From contig NZ_KB290705.1 in assembly GCF_000318095.2 (NCBI RefSeq), positions 59,369 to 123,368 of the forward strand: DNA of 64,000 nt, written 5' to 3'. The stretch's first letter is position 1; each line of letters begins with the position of its first letter. The stretch comes from Alloprevotella sp. oral taxon 473 str. F0040. Its GTDB lineage: Bacteria > Bacteroidota > Bacteroidia > Bacteroidales > Bacteroidaceae. Below the pieces are notes generated by a model. The model did not search any database and was not told the origin of the DNA. It saw nothing but the letters and a program-made list of their open reading frames with translations. Position numbers and translations under genes: made by a program. Below, piece by piece: positions 1 to 8,076 of this stretch.

Positions 1-59
1 CCCGCAGTAGCGGTCAAAGCTGCACCCAAAAGGGCTACAGACATCACGATTTTTTTCAT
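1..59 (-). CDS. Partial secreted protein, N-terminal end only
   Basis: Only the first 19 codons of a minus-strand gene that runs off the left edge. They read as a typical signal peptide: MKK followed by a hydrophobic stretch ending in Ala-rich residues (ALTATAG). The ATG is at 57-59. The mature protein lies outside the window, so no function can be given; export across the inner membrane is the only inference. Confidence 0.6.
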   Translation of the reverse strand, partial: MKKIVMSVALLGAALTATA

Positions 60-435
60 ATACTTCCGTTCGATTGTTTAATTTCACCGACAAAGGAAAG
101 ACATCTTTTGCACAAAAGCAAGAAATATGTGCAGATATATTGATTTTACAAGCCAGAAACACAGTATTTGCAACCTTTATCTAGCAATCCAATAGGATAA
201 ATCAACTGATTCTCACAAAAGGTGGAATAGAACAAACCAGAAGTAATAATGTAACAATAACTACAAAAACAGCACGAGATCCTTAAGTTCGAACTTATTT
301 CATGGAAATCCCTACTACATAAACGCCTCCGTCGCTGTATCTTCATGGTGAGACACAGCGACGGAGGCGAAGAAAAGGGTTTGAAAATACACTGATATTC
401 AGAAAGTACTACAAGTTGTCTACGAGTAACCTTGA
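60..435. other. Intergenic region with one hairpin
   Basis: No convincing gene. A 66-codon minus-strand open frame at 146-346 has no recognisable motif and is probably chance. The only clear structure is the hairpin at 324-369, listed separately. Confidence 0.6.
324..369 (-). terminator. Rho-independent terminator of the 436-993 gene
   Basis: Perfect 15-bp inverted repeat (324-338 and 355-369) with a 16-nt loop, GC-rich stem. On the minus strand it is followed by a short T-rich stretch, so it fits the gene ending at 436. Confidence 0.7.
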
Positions 436-993
436 TTAGTCCTCATTGGAACAACTAAGTTTCTTCCGAATATCTTGATACTGCTCAACTATCCATTTGT
501 ATTTGCTTTCTAAAAGCTCATTTTGGATTTTTTGATAAGCCTTTGGCCAATCCGTATCTAAGGAGAACGGCGTAATCTTACTCTCTTCAGGGAGCACGAA
601 TTGCAGTGTAATACCCTCATTAGCATCGTAGAAGCAGGGTGTACTTAGGGAGACATCCCTAAAAATCAGCCGCAACACTTCATAATCTTCCCCTGTGAGC
701 GTATCATTCACAAAGCTCATGTAATAAAGACTCAAAAAATCGGCCATATTCAAGGCTTGAGTGTCTAGCCAATGGAGGTTGATACGCATCGTGTCTCGAG
801 TATTTTGCTGTTTCTCGCGAAGATAAAGCAAAGCCACCTCTTGAAACTGAGCAAACTGCACTGAGATATAATTAGCTCTTCCGCTTCGCAGCGTGCGCTG
901 TGCGCATTCTAGCTCCAACTCAAACACAGATTCCCCCCGTGATATGGTAGGAAGTGCCAATAACAACAGGAAGATAAAGAAAAACTTCTTCAT
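436..993 (-). CDS. Secreted protein of unknown function, 185 aa
   Basis: Begins MKKFFFIFLLLLALP, a clear signal peptide with probable cleavage near residues 19-20, so the protein is exported. The mature part is mixed alpha/beta in composition with three Cys (in ECAQ, TPCFY, LSCSN) and no motif I recognise. It is not a lipoprotein because there is no Cys at the cleavage site. It is monocistronic, with its own terminator downstream. A divergent or operon partner is not evident; ruvC lies 150 bp upstream on the same strand. Function unknown. Confidence 0.7.
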   Translation of the reverse strand: MKKFFFIFLLLLALPTISRGESVFELELECAQRTLRSGRANYISVQFAQFQEVALLYLREKQQNTRDTMRINLHWLDTQALNMADFLSLYYMSFVNDTLTGEDYEVLRLIFRDVSLSTPCFYDANEGITLQFVLPEESKITPFSLDTDWPKAYQKIQNELLESKYKWIVEQYQDIRKKLSCSNED

Positions 994-1050
994 GACCTTT
1001 GAATATAAATAAGCTAGTGACTAATTGAAGAACTGCAATATATCCTTCTT

Positions 1051-1094
1051 TAGATGAGCAACTCCTCGATGCTAGATGAGCAACTCATGTAAAA
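1051..1094. repeat. Two-copy 22-bp direct repeat
   Basis: The 14-mer tagatgagcaactc occurs at 1051 and again at 1073, giving a 22-bp period. It lies between ruvC and the secreted-protein gene and resembles in period the other intergenic arrays in this window. Confidence 0.65.
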
Positions 1095-1142
1095 GAAGAG
1101 GGATAATTATATAACTAACTTGCCTAATATCTACTCACAAGA

Positions 1143-1766
1143 CTAAGAGCGAATGCGGTGCGCATTGAGCTTCACAAAGTCATCCCACGAAGCCGACCTG
1201 CCACTAGTGGAAGATCTCTTCGCTTTCTGCTGCGCGGGGAGCAATCCCTTCACACCATGCTGCGTAGTATTCACAAAATGACAGTAGGCAGCCGCTAGCG
1301 CATCCGTAGCATCTAGGTAAGGCAGCATCCGTTCATCCGAGATTTTGAAAGTGCGCTGCATAATGCTGGCCACTTGCTCCTTAGAAGCTGCCCCATTGCC
1401 CACAATAGCCTGTTTAATCTGCATAGGCGCATATTCGTGTATAGGAATCTGCCGCGCTATAGCTGCGGCAATTACCACCCCTTGTGCACGTCCAAGTTTA
1501 AGCATCGACTGAACATTCTTGCCGAAAAAGGGAGCTTCAATGGCCAATTCATCAGGATGAAAGGCATCAATTACCCCCATCACACGCTCATAAATGCGAC
1601 CAAGCTTCAGATACACGTCAGACACCTTGCGCAAATCTATGACTCCCATGGCGAGCATTTGTGTTTCCTTGCCCGTCACAGCCACAAGACCATAGCCCAA
1701 TACGTTGGTGCCAGGGTCAATGCCCAAGATGATTCTATCGTGCTGCGTGAGAGATGCCTTATTCAT
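1143..1766 (-). CDS. ruvC: Crossover junction endodeoxyribonuclease RuvC
   Basis: Holliday-junction resolvase that nicks the two symmetric strands of four-way junctions extruded by RuvAB. Counting from the chosen start (MNKAS, 207 aa), the four acidic catalytic residues of the RNase H-like fold are visible: D17 in GIDPG, E77 in IEAPF, and D152/D155 in DATDA. An in-frame ATG nine codons upstream (1793) is possible, but the sequence before MNK is unlike the family. The C-terminus has a Lys/Arg/Ser-rich tail longer than in E. coli RuvC. It stands alone, divergent from the DUF1573 gene. Confidence 0.95.
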   Translation of the reverse strand: MNKASLTQHDRIILGIDPGTNVLGYGLVAVTGKETQMLAMGVIDLRKVSDVYLKLGRIYERVMGVIDAFHPDELAIEAPFFGKNVQSMLKLGRAQGVVIAAAIARQIPIHEYAPMQIKQAIVGNGAASKEQVASIMQRTFKISDERMLPYLDATDALAAAYCHFVNTTQHGVKGLLPAQQKAKRSSTSGRSASWDDFVKLNAHRIRS

Positions 1767-1862
1767 GAAGCAAAAATACATCATTAACGACAAAACTAGA
1801 AGAAATCACTATTAAAGATTACTATTCCAAGCATTTTCTTACCATATACCACGGATAAGTGT

Positions 1863-1870
1863 TATATTTG
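1863..1870 (+). promoter_or_regulatory. Bacteroidetes -7 box for the DUF1573 gene
   Basis: TATATTTG matches TAnnTTTG and lies 34 bp upstream of the ATG at 1904. The -33 element is weak. Confidence 0.55.
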
Positions 1871-1903
1871 CAGTCACATTTCATTGAACAAAATCACAAC
1901 ATT

Positions 1904-2293
1904 ATGATTAAACGTCTTTTTTCTACGCTCGTGTGTGGCCTCGTTTTGGGCATCACCACTGTTGCTGCACAAGCCGTAATCACTTTCAAGCACACAGAAC
2001 ACAACTTTGGCAAGTTCAAAGAAAGCAAGGAGCAAACTTTTACCTTCAAGTTTAAGAACACTGGCGACAAGCCTCTTGTCATCGAACAGGCTGTAGCTTC
2101 TTGTGGTTGCACCATTCCCACCTACACTCAAGCCCCTATTGCTCCTGGCAAAAGTGGAGAAATCAAGGTGGTTTACAATGGTAAGGGCAAAAGTGCTGGT
2201 GAATTCAAGAAGGTAATTACCGTGCGTTCTAATGCTTCCAATGAATTAGTGCGTCTTTACATCATGGGCGACATGGAAGCAGCTAATCCCTAA
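1904..2293 (+). CDS. DUF1573 exported protein
   Basis: A 129-aa protein with an N-terminal signal peptide (MIKRLFSTLVCGLVLG...AQA) and a single DUF1573 Ig-like beta-sandwich domain. The hallmark is the stretch HNFGKFKE ... FKFKNTGDKPLVI followed by the SCGCTIP motif and a ...PGKSGEI segment. The family is abundant in Bacteroidetes, is exported, and has no established enzymatic role. I chose ATG 1904 rather than the upstream in-frame codon near 1859 because the -7 promoter box sits at 1863-1870. manC follows after 64 bp and could be co-transcribed. Confidence 0.88.
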   Translation: MIKRLFSTLVCGLVLGITTVAAQAVITFKHTEHNFGKFKESKEQTFTFKFKNTGDKPLVIEQAVASCGCTIPTYTQAPIAPGKSGEIKVVYNGKGKSAGEFKKVITVRSNASNELVRLYIMGDMEAANP

Positions 2294-2357
2294 CTTTAGT
2301 TTACTGCGCTTCTCTCCCTTCTTCATTCGGATTATCCACCTTTAGGACTCTCTCACT

Positions 2358-3419
2358 ATGACCTCACATCAACACCTTGTCATCATGGCGGGCGGTATTG
2401 GTAGCCGCTTTTGGCCAATGAGCAGCGTGGAGCGTCCCAAGCAATTCCTTGACATCTTGGGATGCGGTCGCACCATGCTCCAGCTCACCGTAGATCGCTT
2501 TGAGGGCATTGTGCCAGCCTCTAATATATGGGTGGTAACCTCCGAACATTATGCCGACATCGTGCGCGAACAGCTCCCTGATGTCCCAGCAGACAATGTG
2601 CTTCTCGAGCCTTGCATGCGTGGCACTGCGCCTTGTATCTGTTATGCTTCGTGGAAAATCAAAAAACGCGACCCAAGAGCTACTATAGTTGTCGCACCTT
2701 CCGACCATAACATCAAAGATGTCAGCCACTTTGGCCAATGCATCGGCGAATGTCTCGAATTTGCAGCAGAGACAGATGCGATAGTCACTCTTGGCATCAA
2801 GCCCAACTTTCCGGCTACTGGCTATGGCTATATCAAAGCCGACCTTTCTTACTCCTCTTCTCGCAAGCGAAATATTTACGCTGTCGATAGTTTTAAGGAA
2901 AAACCTGAGTTGGCCGTGGCGCAACAATACGTGGCGCAACCCAACTTCTTCTGGAATGCAGGGATTTTCGTGTGGAGCGTGACCACCATTGTAAATGCTT
3001 TCCGCGTATACGCCCCTAAAATCTCGAGCATCTTCGAAGGTTTGCTCCCCTATTACGACACTCCCGAAGAAAAAAGTAAGATTGCCGAGCTATTTCCTCA
3101 GTGCGAAACAATCTCCGTGGACTACGCCATCATGGAACATGCTGAAGATGTGTTCGTGCGCCCGGCAGATTTTGGTTGGAACGACCTTGGCACGTGGAGA
3201 TCACTCCATGGAGAACTACCACACGACGCATATAATAATGCCGTAGTCGGAGAAGGTGTAAAGCTTTTCGAGAGCAGTGACTGCATGATACACGTTGCTC
3301 CTGGCCGAAAAGTCATCGTTCAAGGCTTAGAAGGCTACATCGTAGTGGAGAAAGAGGATGCTTTGCTCATCTGCAAAATGAGCGAAGAGCAGCGCATTGG
3401 CCTCTTCCAAAAGAACTAA
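2358..3419 (+). CDS. manC: Mannose-1-phosphate guanylyltransferase
   Basis: Makes GDP-mannose from mannose-1-phosphate and GTP, the donor for mannose, fucose and related sugars in surface polysaccharides. Residues 11-30 carry the nucleotidyltransferase signature AGGIGSRFWPMSSVERPKQF. Downstream are FKEKPELA (sugar-phosphate binding) and NAGIFVWS. At 353 aa it is the monofunctional type; the C-terminal isomerase cupin of bifunctional ManC/AlgA is absent, so mannose-6-phosphate isomerase must be encoded elsewhere. A strong terminator follows at 3432. Confidence 0.93.
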   Translation: MTSHQHLVIMAGGIGSRFWPMSSVERPKQFLDILGCGRTMLQLTVDRFEGIVPASNIWVVTSEHYADIVREQLPDVPADNVLLEPCMRGTAPCICYASWKIKKRDPRATIVVAPSDHNIKDVSHFGQCIGECLEFAAETDAIVTLGIKPNFPATGYGYIKADLSYSSSRKRNIYAVDSFKEKPELAVAQQYVAQPNFFWNAGIFVWSVTTIVNAFRVYAPKISSIFEGLLPYYDTPEEKSKIAELFPQCETISVDYAIMEHAEDVFVRPADFGWNDLGTWRSLHGELPHDAYNNAVVGEGVKLFESSDCMIHVAPGRKVIVQGLEGYIVVEKEDALLICKMSEEQRIGLFQKN

Positions 3420-3431
3420 ACACAACATTAC

Positions 3432-3478
3432 AAGCACTTCTTCTCTATTGTCAAAGGTGAAGAAGTGCTTTTTTTTTA
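3432..3478 (+). terminator. Terminator after manC
   Basis: 12-bp perfect stem (3432-3443 and 3459-3470) followed by a run of ten T, a textbook intrinsic terminator on the plus strand. Confidence 0.9.
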
Positions 3479-3523
3479 GTATCCTCCTCTCATTGGGGGC
3501 TTTCATTCCCTTAAGTTGCATTC

Positions 3524-5119
3524 ATGAATCCTTCCCGCCTCATCTGTTCTATGGCCGCGTTAGTCAGTGCTGCGGCTGCTCAGGCGCAAACCTCCAAGCC
3601 CAACGTCATTGTCATCATGACCGACGATGTGGGCTATGGCGATTTCTCCTGCTATGGTGCCACTCGTATGAGCACTCCTCACATAGACCAACTCGCAGCT
3701 CGCGGCACTCGCTTCACCGATGCCCACGCTTCGGCCTCCACTAGCACTCCTTCACGTTACGCCTTCCTAACAGGAGAATACCCCTTCCGTAGATTAGGCA
3801 CAGACGTGGCTGCAGGCAATGCAGGAATGATCATTAAACCCGAACAGTTCACCCTAGCCGACCTCTTCAAACGTGCTGGATATGCCACAGCAGCCATAGG
3901 AAAATGGCACTTAGGTCTAGGAAGCAAGACAGCTCAACAAGACTGGAACGGCCAACTTGACCAAACACCTGCCGATTTAGGCTTCGATTACAGTTGCATC
4001 ATGGCTGCTACGGCCGACCGAGTGCCTTGCGTGTTCATAGAAAACGACCATGTCAAAAACTATGACCCATCCGCTCCCATACAAGTGAGCTATCGCCAGA
4101 ACTTCGAAGGCGAACCCACCGGAAAATCTAACCCAGAACTCTTGCAACTTCAGCCTTCGCATGGTCACGACATGAGCATTGTCAATGGCATTTCGCGCAT
4201 AGGCTATATGAAAGGTGGCGGAAAAGCCCTATGGAAAGACGAAGATATTGCCGATTCTATCGCCTCTTATGCTATCAACTGGATAGAAGAGCGTGTGAAC
4301 ATGGCTAAAAATGCCCCCCACTGCCGTAAGGGAGAATGTGATCACACTAGACGCAGTGAAGCTAACCTGCCCTTCTTTATGTATCTCTGCACCAATGACA
4401 TTCACGTACCGCGTTGGCCACACGCTCGTTTCGCAGGAAAGAGCCCTATGGGCTCGAGAGGTGATGCCATTCTTCAGTTGGACTGGACAGTAGGTCAAAT
4501 CACAGCTGCGCTCCAACGCATGGGCATCGCAGACAACACCCTCATCATCCTCACGAGTGACAATGGGCCCGTCTTGGACGATGGATATGCAGACCGCGCA
4601 GAGGAACTTGCAGGCTCGCATCGTCCCGCAGGACACTGGCGCGGCGGTAAATATAGTGCATTCGAAGCCGGAAGTGCCGTGCCCTTCATAGTGAGTTGGC
4701 CAGCTGGTAAGGTACCGCAAGGCAAAACTAGCCGAGCTTTGGTGAGTCAAATTGATGCTATGCGCTCTCTGGCTGCAGTCGTAGGTGAGCAATTAGCCGA
4801 CAGTTTAGGCATTGATAGCAGAGACCACCACCGCACCTGGTTAGGACTATCTTCTAAACCCCGTAATTATGTGGTGTCAATGGCCTACAACCGTTCGGTG
4901 TCAATCCGAACTCCTCAGTGGAAATACATCGTTCCAACCAAAGGCCCTGCCATGGTGCCATGGGGGCCTCACATCGAAACAGGATTTACCTCTACAGCAC
5001 AGCTCTATAACATGCGTGGAAAGCAAGGAGAAACGACCAATATGGCTGAGAAACATCCCAAGATTGTGAAGCAACTTGACGAACAACTCAAAAAGGAATT
5101 GGAATCTCCGCAGCGATAA
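3524..5119 (+). CDS. Secreted S1-family sulfatase, serine type
   Basis: Hydrolyses sulfate esters, probably on glycans. An N-terminal signal peptide (residues 1 to about 22) is followed by KPNVIVIMTDDVGYGD with the metal-binding Asp pair D34/D35. The active-site motif is S74-T-P-S-R78, the (C/S)xPxR signature. Because the first residue is Ser, maturation to formylglycine should need a radical-SAM anSME enzyme, which is not in this window. GKWHLG and TSDNGP further support the alkaline-phosphatase-like fold. The 531-aa length is typical. The substrate cannot be told from sequence; mucin, glycosaminoglycan or N-glycan sulfate are all possible given the GH85 locus at 35 kb. Confidence 0.9.
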   Translation: MNPSRLICSMAALVSAAAAQAQTSKPNVIVIMTDDVGYGDFSCYGATRMSTPHIDQLAARGTRFTDAHASASTSTPSRYAFLTGEYPFRRLGTDVAAGNAGMIIKPEQFTLADLFKRAGYATAAIGKWHLGLGSKTAQQDWNGQLDQTPADLGFDYSCIMAATADRVPCVFIENDHVKNYDPSAPIQVSYRQNFEGEPTGKSNPELLQLQPSHGHDMSIVNGISRIGYMKGGGKALWKDEDIADSIASYAINWIEERVNMAKNAPHCRKGECDHTRRSEANLPFFMYLCTNDIHVPRWPHARFAGKSPMGSRGDAILQLDWTVGQITAALQRMGIADNTLIILTSDNGPVLDDGYADRAEELAGSHRPAGHWRGGKYSAFEAGSAVPFIVSWPAGKVPQGKTSRALVSQIDAMRSLAAVVGEQLADSLGIDSRDHHRTWLGLSSKPRNYVVSMAYNRSVSIRTPQWKYIVPTKGPAMVPWGPHIETGFTSTAQLYNMRGKQGETTNMAEKHPKIVKQLDEQLKKELESPQR

Positions 5120-5176
5120 ACCCCAATGATTGGTGCCGATGTCCTAGGCGCACACAATTCTTTGGTACAAAACAAC

Positions 5177-5217
5177 ATAGGTGGAAGACTAGTTGATCTA
5201 GTCCTCCACCTATTTTT
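5177..5217 (+). terminator. Terminator after the sulfatase gene
   Basis: 16-bp stem with a single mismatch (5177-5192 and 5198-5213) followed by five T on the plus strand. Confidence 0.8.
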
Positions 5218-5529
5218 CATGGTGTCTCACCGACATTTTAACTCAAAATTAAGAAAACTCCGCGCAAAATGCCCTATGGTTTAACACTATATTCGCAAAG
5301 AGCAGAGGGGATGCACTTGGAATTGGCGCAACCACTATTACATAGACTCTCATCATTTCGCCAGAGTCATCAGTCCATCTACCTATCGTTCTGTCACTTT
5401 TTCCTTTCATACTGCACTATATTTCGGTATTCCATCCCATAAGTTCCAAAGCTTACAGGCTAATAGCAGAGAAATGCAGAAATATGCGTCTTCTATCAAA
5501 GGATTTTCTCCTAGTTTCTAGCCCATTAT

Positions 5530-5592
5530 CTCGGAGGAATATGAAAAGTTCTCAGAGATTTTCTACAAACTCTCGGAGATTTCCTATTATAC
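5530..5592. repeat. 21-bp tandem repeat array, family 1 (three units)
   Basis: Three consecutive 21-bp units start at 5530, 5551 and 5572, beginning ctcggagg, ctcagaga and ctcggaga. The same core (ctcggagattt) recurs with the same 21-bp period at 13518-13622 and, in coding frame, at 28950-29054. Confidence 0.75.
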
Positions 5593-5624
5593 TCTTGAAA
5601 CGCACCGCAGTAAAAGCCAAAGAA

Positions 5625-5662
5625 GGGCAAAGTCTTCTCCTAGATTGAAGAAAACTCTGCCC
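5625..5662 (-). terminator. Imperfect hairpin, possible ohrR-like gene terminator
   Basis: Imperfect inverted repeat (gggcaaagtcttc... with ...gaagaaaactctgccc) downstream of the minus-strand regulator gene. On the minus strand it is followed by a T-rich tract. The stem has mismatches, so confidence is modest. Confidence 0.4.
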
Positions 5663-5766
5663 AAATTCCATTTTCAATTTTAACAGTTCACCTGCCGAAC
5701 TGCTTCACCTTTCAAGAAAGAAATATGCAGCCTTTACGGACTGCTAGCTCAGCATACTAAACTGGG

Positions 5767-6216
5767 CTACTCTACCTTCTTCTTCAAGCTCGCAATTAGT
5801 TCGTCGAGCAAGGGGAGAATCTCAGAAATAGATTGCTCAGGCACACCATTATTGCAGAGAAGGTCTAGCATACAATTGGGAATGCCGACAGCTTGCTCGC
5901 GGAGTCCACGGCCATGCTCGGTGAGGGCCACTATGGTTTGGCGAGTGTCCACCTTACCCTTGGTACGCGTCACGATACCTTCGCGCTCCATGCGCTGAAT
6001 TAACGGAGTTACGGTGTTAGTCTCCAAAGAAAGTTTCTTGGCGATGTCGTTTACGGGCAAGGAATCCGTCTCCCAAAGCACCATCAACACGAGATACTGC
6101 GGATAAGTCACGCCCAATCTGTCTAGATGTGGGCGATAAGCCTGCGTAATCAAGCGACTTGCCGCATAAAGTCGGAAGCAGAGCTGGTTGTCAAGTTTGA
6201 GTTTATCGTAATTCAT
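5767..6216 (-). CDS. MarR-family regulator, OhrR-like organic peroxide sensor
   Basis: A winged-helix repressor of 149 aa. The N-terminus DNQLCFRLYAASRLI with C13 matches the peroxide-sensing Cys region of OhrR proteins; in that family oxidation of this Cys releases DNA. TYPQYLVLMVLWE and the recognition region NTVTPLIQRMEREGIV follow the OhrR pattern closely. I chose MNYDKLKLD rather than the ATG five codons upstream because the family starts just before the LDNQLCF block. The next gene upstream on the same strand encodes a glutathione-peroxidase-type enzyme, which fits a peroxide-response role. No ohr gene is present here, so the regulated target is inferred. Confidence 0.85.
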   Translation of the reverse strand: MNYDKLKLDNQLCFRLYAASRLITQAYRPHLDRLGVTYPQYLVLMVLWETDSLPVNDIAKKLSLETNTVTPLIQRMEREGIVTRTKGKVDTRQTIVALTEHGRGLREQAVGIPNCMLDLLCNNGVPEQSISEILPLLDELIASLKKKVE

Positions 6217-6443
6217 GAGTGTAGCTTTCAAACTAAAATAGGGGATTCCGTATCGCCACTACCTCGCAGTCTCTGACTTCTGAGGATACTAGCACAGCAC
6301 ATCGCGATTATTCTGGCACTCTTCACAAAACCTTCCTTGCTAGAAAAGGGAACAGCCAGATGATGATTTGCTAATGCAGTGCACTCGCTTGGTTGTGCTG
6401 TGCACAATATATCGGAGTGCGCGGGGCATTGAAACGGAAGAAG

Positions 6444-6473
6444 CCGACACGGAAAATGCATGATCCGTGTCGG
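6444..6473 (-). terminator. Terminator after the peroxidase gene
   Basis: 10-bp perfect stem (6444-6453 and 6464-6473), extendable with one bulge and followed on the minus strand by a T/C-rich tract. It separates the peroxidase from the regulator, so the two are probably not one transcript. Confidence 0.65.
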
Positions 6474-6502
6474 TCTTAAGGATTTTCTTGAATCTTAATG
6501 AC

Positions 6503-7051
6503 TTAGAAGAGCTTTTCAATCTGCTTTTCGATGTCTTTAATGTCGTGTGTGGGCTCGAAGCGCGCCACAACTTTACCTTCACGATCCACGAGGAATTTGG
6601 TGAAATTCCACTTTACATCGCTAGATTCGCGCCAACCAGGGAGATTCTTGTCGAGGATGTCTTCGAGAATGGGCGTGAGTTTGTGGTTCTTGTCAAAACC
6701 CTTGAAAGGTTGCTCAGATTTGAGCCAGGTGTAGAGGGGGAGTTCGTTGGCCCCATTCACCTCTGCCTTGCGAAACTGAGGGAAGTCTACACCGAACTTC
6801 AAAGAGCAGAATTCGCTGATTTCGGCATCAGAACCAGGAGCTTGTCCACCAAATTGGTTGCAAGGCACATCGAGAATCTCAAGACCTTGGGCCTTGTGCG
6901 CACGATAGAGGGCTTCGAGTTCTTCGTACTGAGGAGTGAAACCGCATTCTGTGGCTGAGTTCACAATGAGCAATACCTTGCCTTTGTAGTCTGCTAGGCT
7001 TACTTCGTTGCCTTTCTTGTCGGCAAGTTTAAAATCATATACTGTTGCCAT
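6503..7051 (-). CDS. Glutathione peroxidase family thiol peroxidase
   Basis: Reduces hydrogen peroxide or lipid hydroperoxides using a Cys thiolate; bacterial members usually take electrons from thioredoxin. The catalytic Cys is C36 in NSATECGFTPQY (Cys in place of selenocysteine). The rest of the catalytic tetrad is seen as Gln in CNQFGGQ and Trp-Asn in VKWNFTKFLV. The start MATVYDF gives 182 aa, the usual length. An upstream in-frame ATG at 7144 would add an atypical 31-residue extension that I consider untranslated leader. The promoter box lies at 7226-7233, giving a leader of about 170 nt. Confidence 0.92.
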   Translation of the reverse strand: MATVYDFKLADKKGNEVSLADYKGKVLLIVNSATECGFTPQYEELEALYRAHKAQGLEILDVPCNQFGGQAPGSDAEISEFCSLKFGVDFPQFRKAEVNGANELPLYTWLKSEQPFKGFDKNHKLTPILEDILDKNLPGWRESSDVKWNFTKFLVDREGKVVARFEPTHDIKDIEKQIEKLF

Positions 7052-7225
7052 AGTCTTTTGCTTGTTTTGAACCTGTGCGTCCCAAAGGAGTGTTCGCTCC
7101 ATTGTGTTTTCTACAGGAACACAAGGCGTGGGAGTCGCTACCATGTTGTTGTGTTGAAATAATATTGTTGTAGTCTATGTCCGAGAGATGGCTTCTTCGA
7201 GAGCTACACTCGGATGTTGTTAGTG

Positions 7226-7255
7226 CAAAGATACGATTTTCCTCATCTGTCGCAA
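7226..7255 (-). promoter_or_regulatory. Bacteroidetes promoter for the peroxidase gene
   Basis: On the minus strand: TTG (7253-7255), 19-bp spacer, TATCTTTG (7226-7233). This is a good match to the -33/-7 consensus. Confidence 0.65.
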
Positions 7256-7334
7256 GCGATAGTCGGAAGAATCTCACTATCATTTTACACTTTTTGGGAT
7301 TGACTTCTACAAAAGGCCTCTTTTTAAAGCCTCA

Positions 7335-7919
7335 TCACTCAAAGAGGCGTGCATAGTATTCGGCTTTCTTCTCCAATTTCAGAGGATAAGCCCGTGAACT
7401 ACTGGGCATGCGCCAGAAAATAATGTCACGCCCGAGGCTGTGTTGTGCTTGAGGACAAAACACAAACTCGCCAATCTTTGGAAGTTGCTCTACTCCCAAC
7501 ATGCGACAAAGCGTTTCGCCAGCTAATCCGCCCGTGGTGATGATGTTTTTGCAGGAGGGCATTGCTGCTAGAAGGGAGCCAACGTCGGTGGGCTCTATGA
7601 TTTCTAAGAAAGCATCTGAGGCGTTCCCTTTCAACCGCCTTACTTTGGTGGCTGTGTCAAAGAAAGCAAAACCTTTGTCGCGAGCAAAGGCCTCTATAGC
7701 TGATTGATCGAAACGCTTTTCTCCTTGCACCACAAAATACTCTCGGTCATCAAAGAAAAGATACCCCATGATGCGCCAAAAATCATTGATAAAATTAGGG
7801 TAAAAGAAAAGCATACTCCAGCGCGCCTGCGGAGGGGGAAAACTTCCAAGGAAGAGCCATTGCGCATGCTCTGGGAGAAAGGGCTGAAGAGGATGTGTTT
7901 CGATGGGAAGTTCGGACAT
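7335..7919 (-). CDS. Uracil-DNA glycosylase superfamily protein
   Basis: 194 aa. The N-terminal block WLFLGSFPPPQARWSMLFFYPNF then NDFWRI is typical of the UDG/MUG-like superfamily (GSxPP...YPxxxNxFW). The late motif MPSSSRAYP occupies the place of the DNA-intercalating HPSPxxA/LPSPSPAN loop. The family removes uracil or other damaged bases, or has an unproven function. A catalytic Asp/Asn equivalent is not certain by eye, so activity is an inference. It is a single gene with no obvious operon partner. Confidence 0.75.
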   Translation of the reverse strand: MSELPIETHPLQPFLPEHAQWLFLGSFPPPQARWSMLFFYPNFINDFWRIMGYLFFDDREYFVVQGEKRFDQSAIEAFARDKGFAFFDTATKVRRLKGNASDAFLEIIEPTDVGSLLAAMPSCKNIITTGGLAGETLCRMLGVEQLPKIGEFVFCPQAQHSLGRDIIFWRMPSSSRAYPLKLEKKAEYYARLFE

Positions 7920-8076
7920 AGTTGTGGATTAACACGACGATAGATAGGAAAAATAAAAATCTATATTCTAATGGTAGTTGGCCTGTTACTTATGCAAAAC
8001 GAGGAGTAACACGCGGCCACTTTCAACAAAGAGGGTGGAAGTTTGCACCCTGACTATAGGGTTTTCCCCTTTCAGC

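Larger units (their letters stand above)
5120..5766. other. Intergenic region with terminator and a 21-bp repeat array
   Basis: No gene seen. It holds the sulfatase terminator (5177-5217), a three-unit 21-bp repeat array (5530-5592) and an imperfect hairpin (5625-5662). The rest is AT-rich with no clear feature. Confidence 0.65.
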
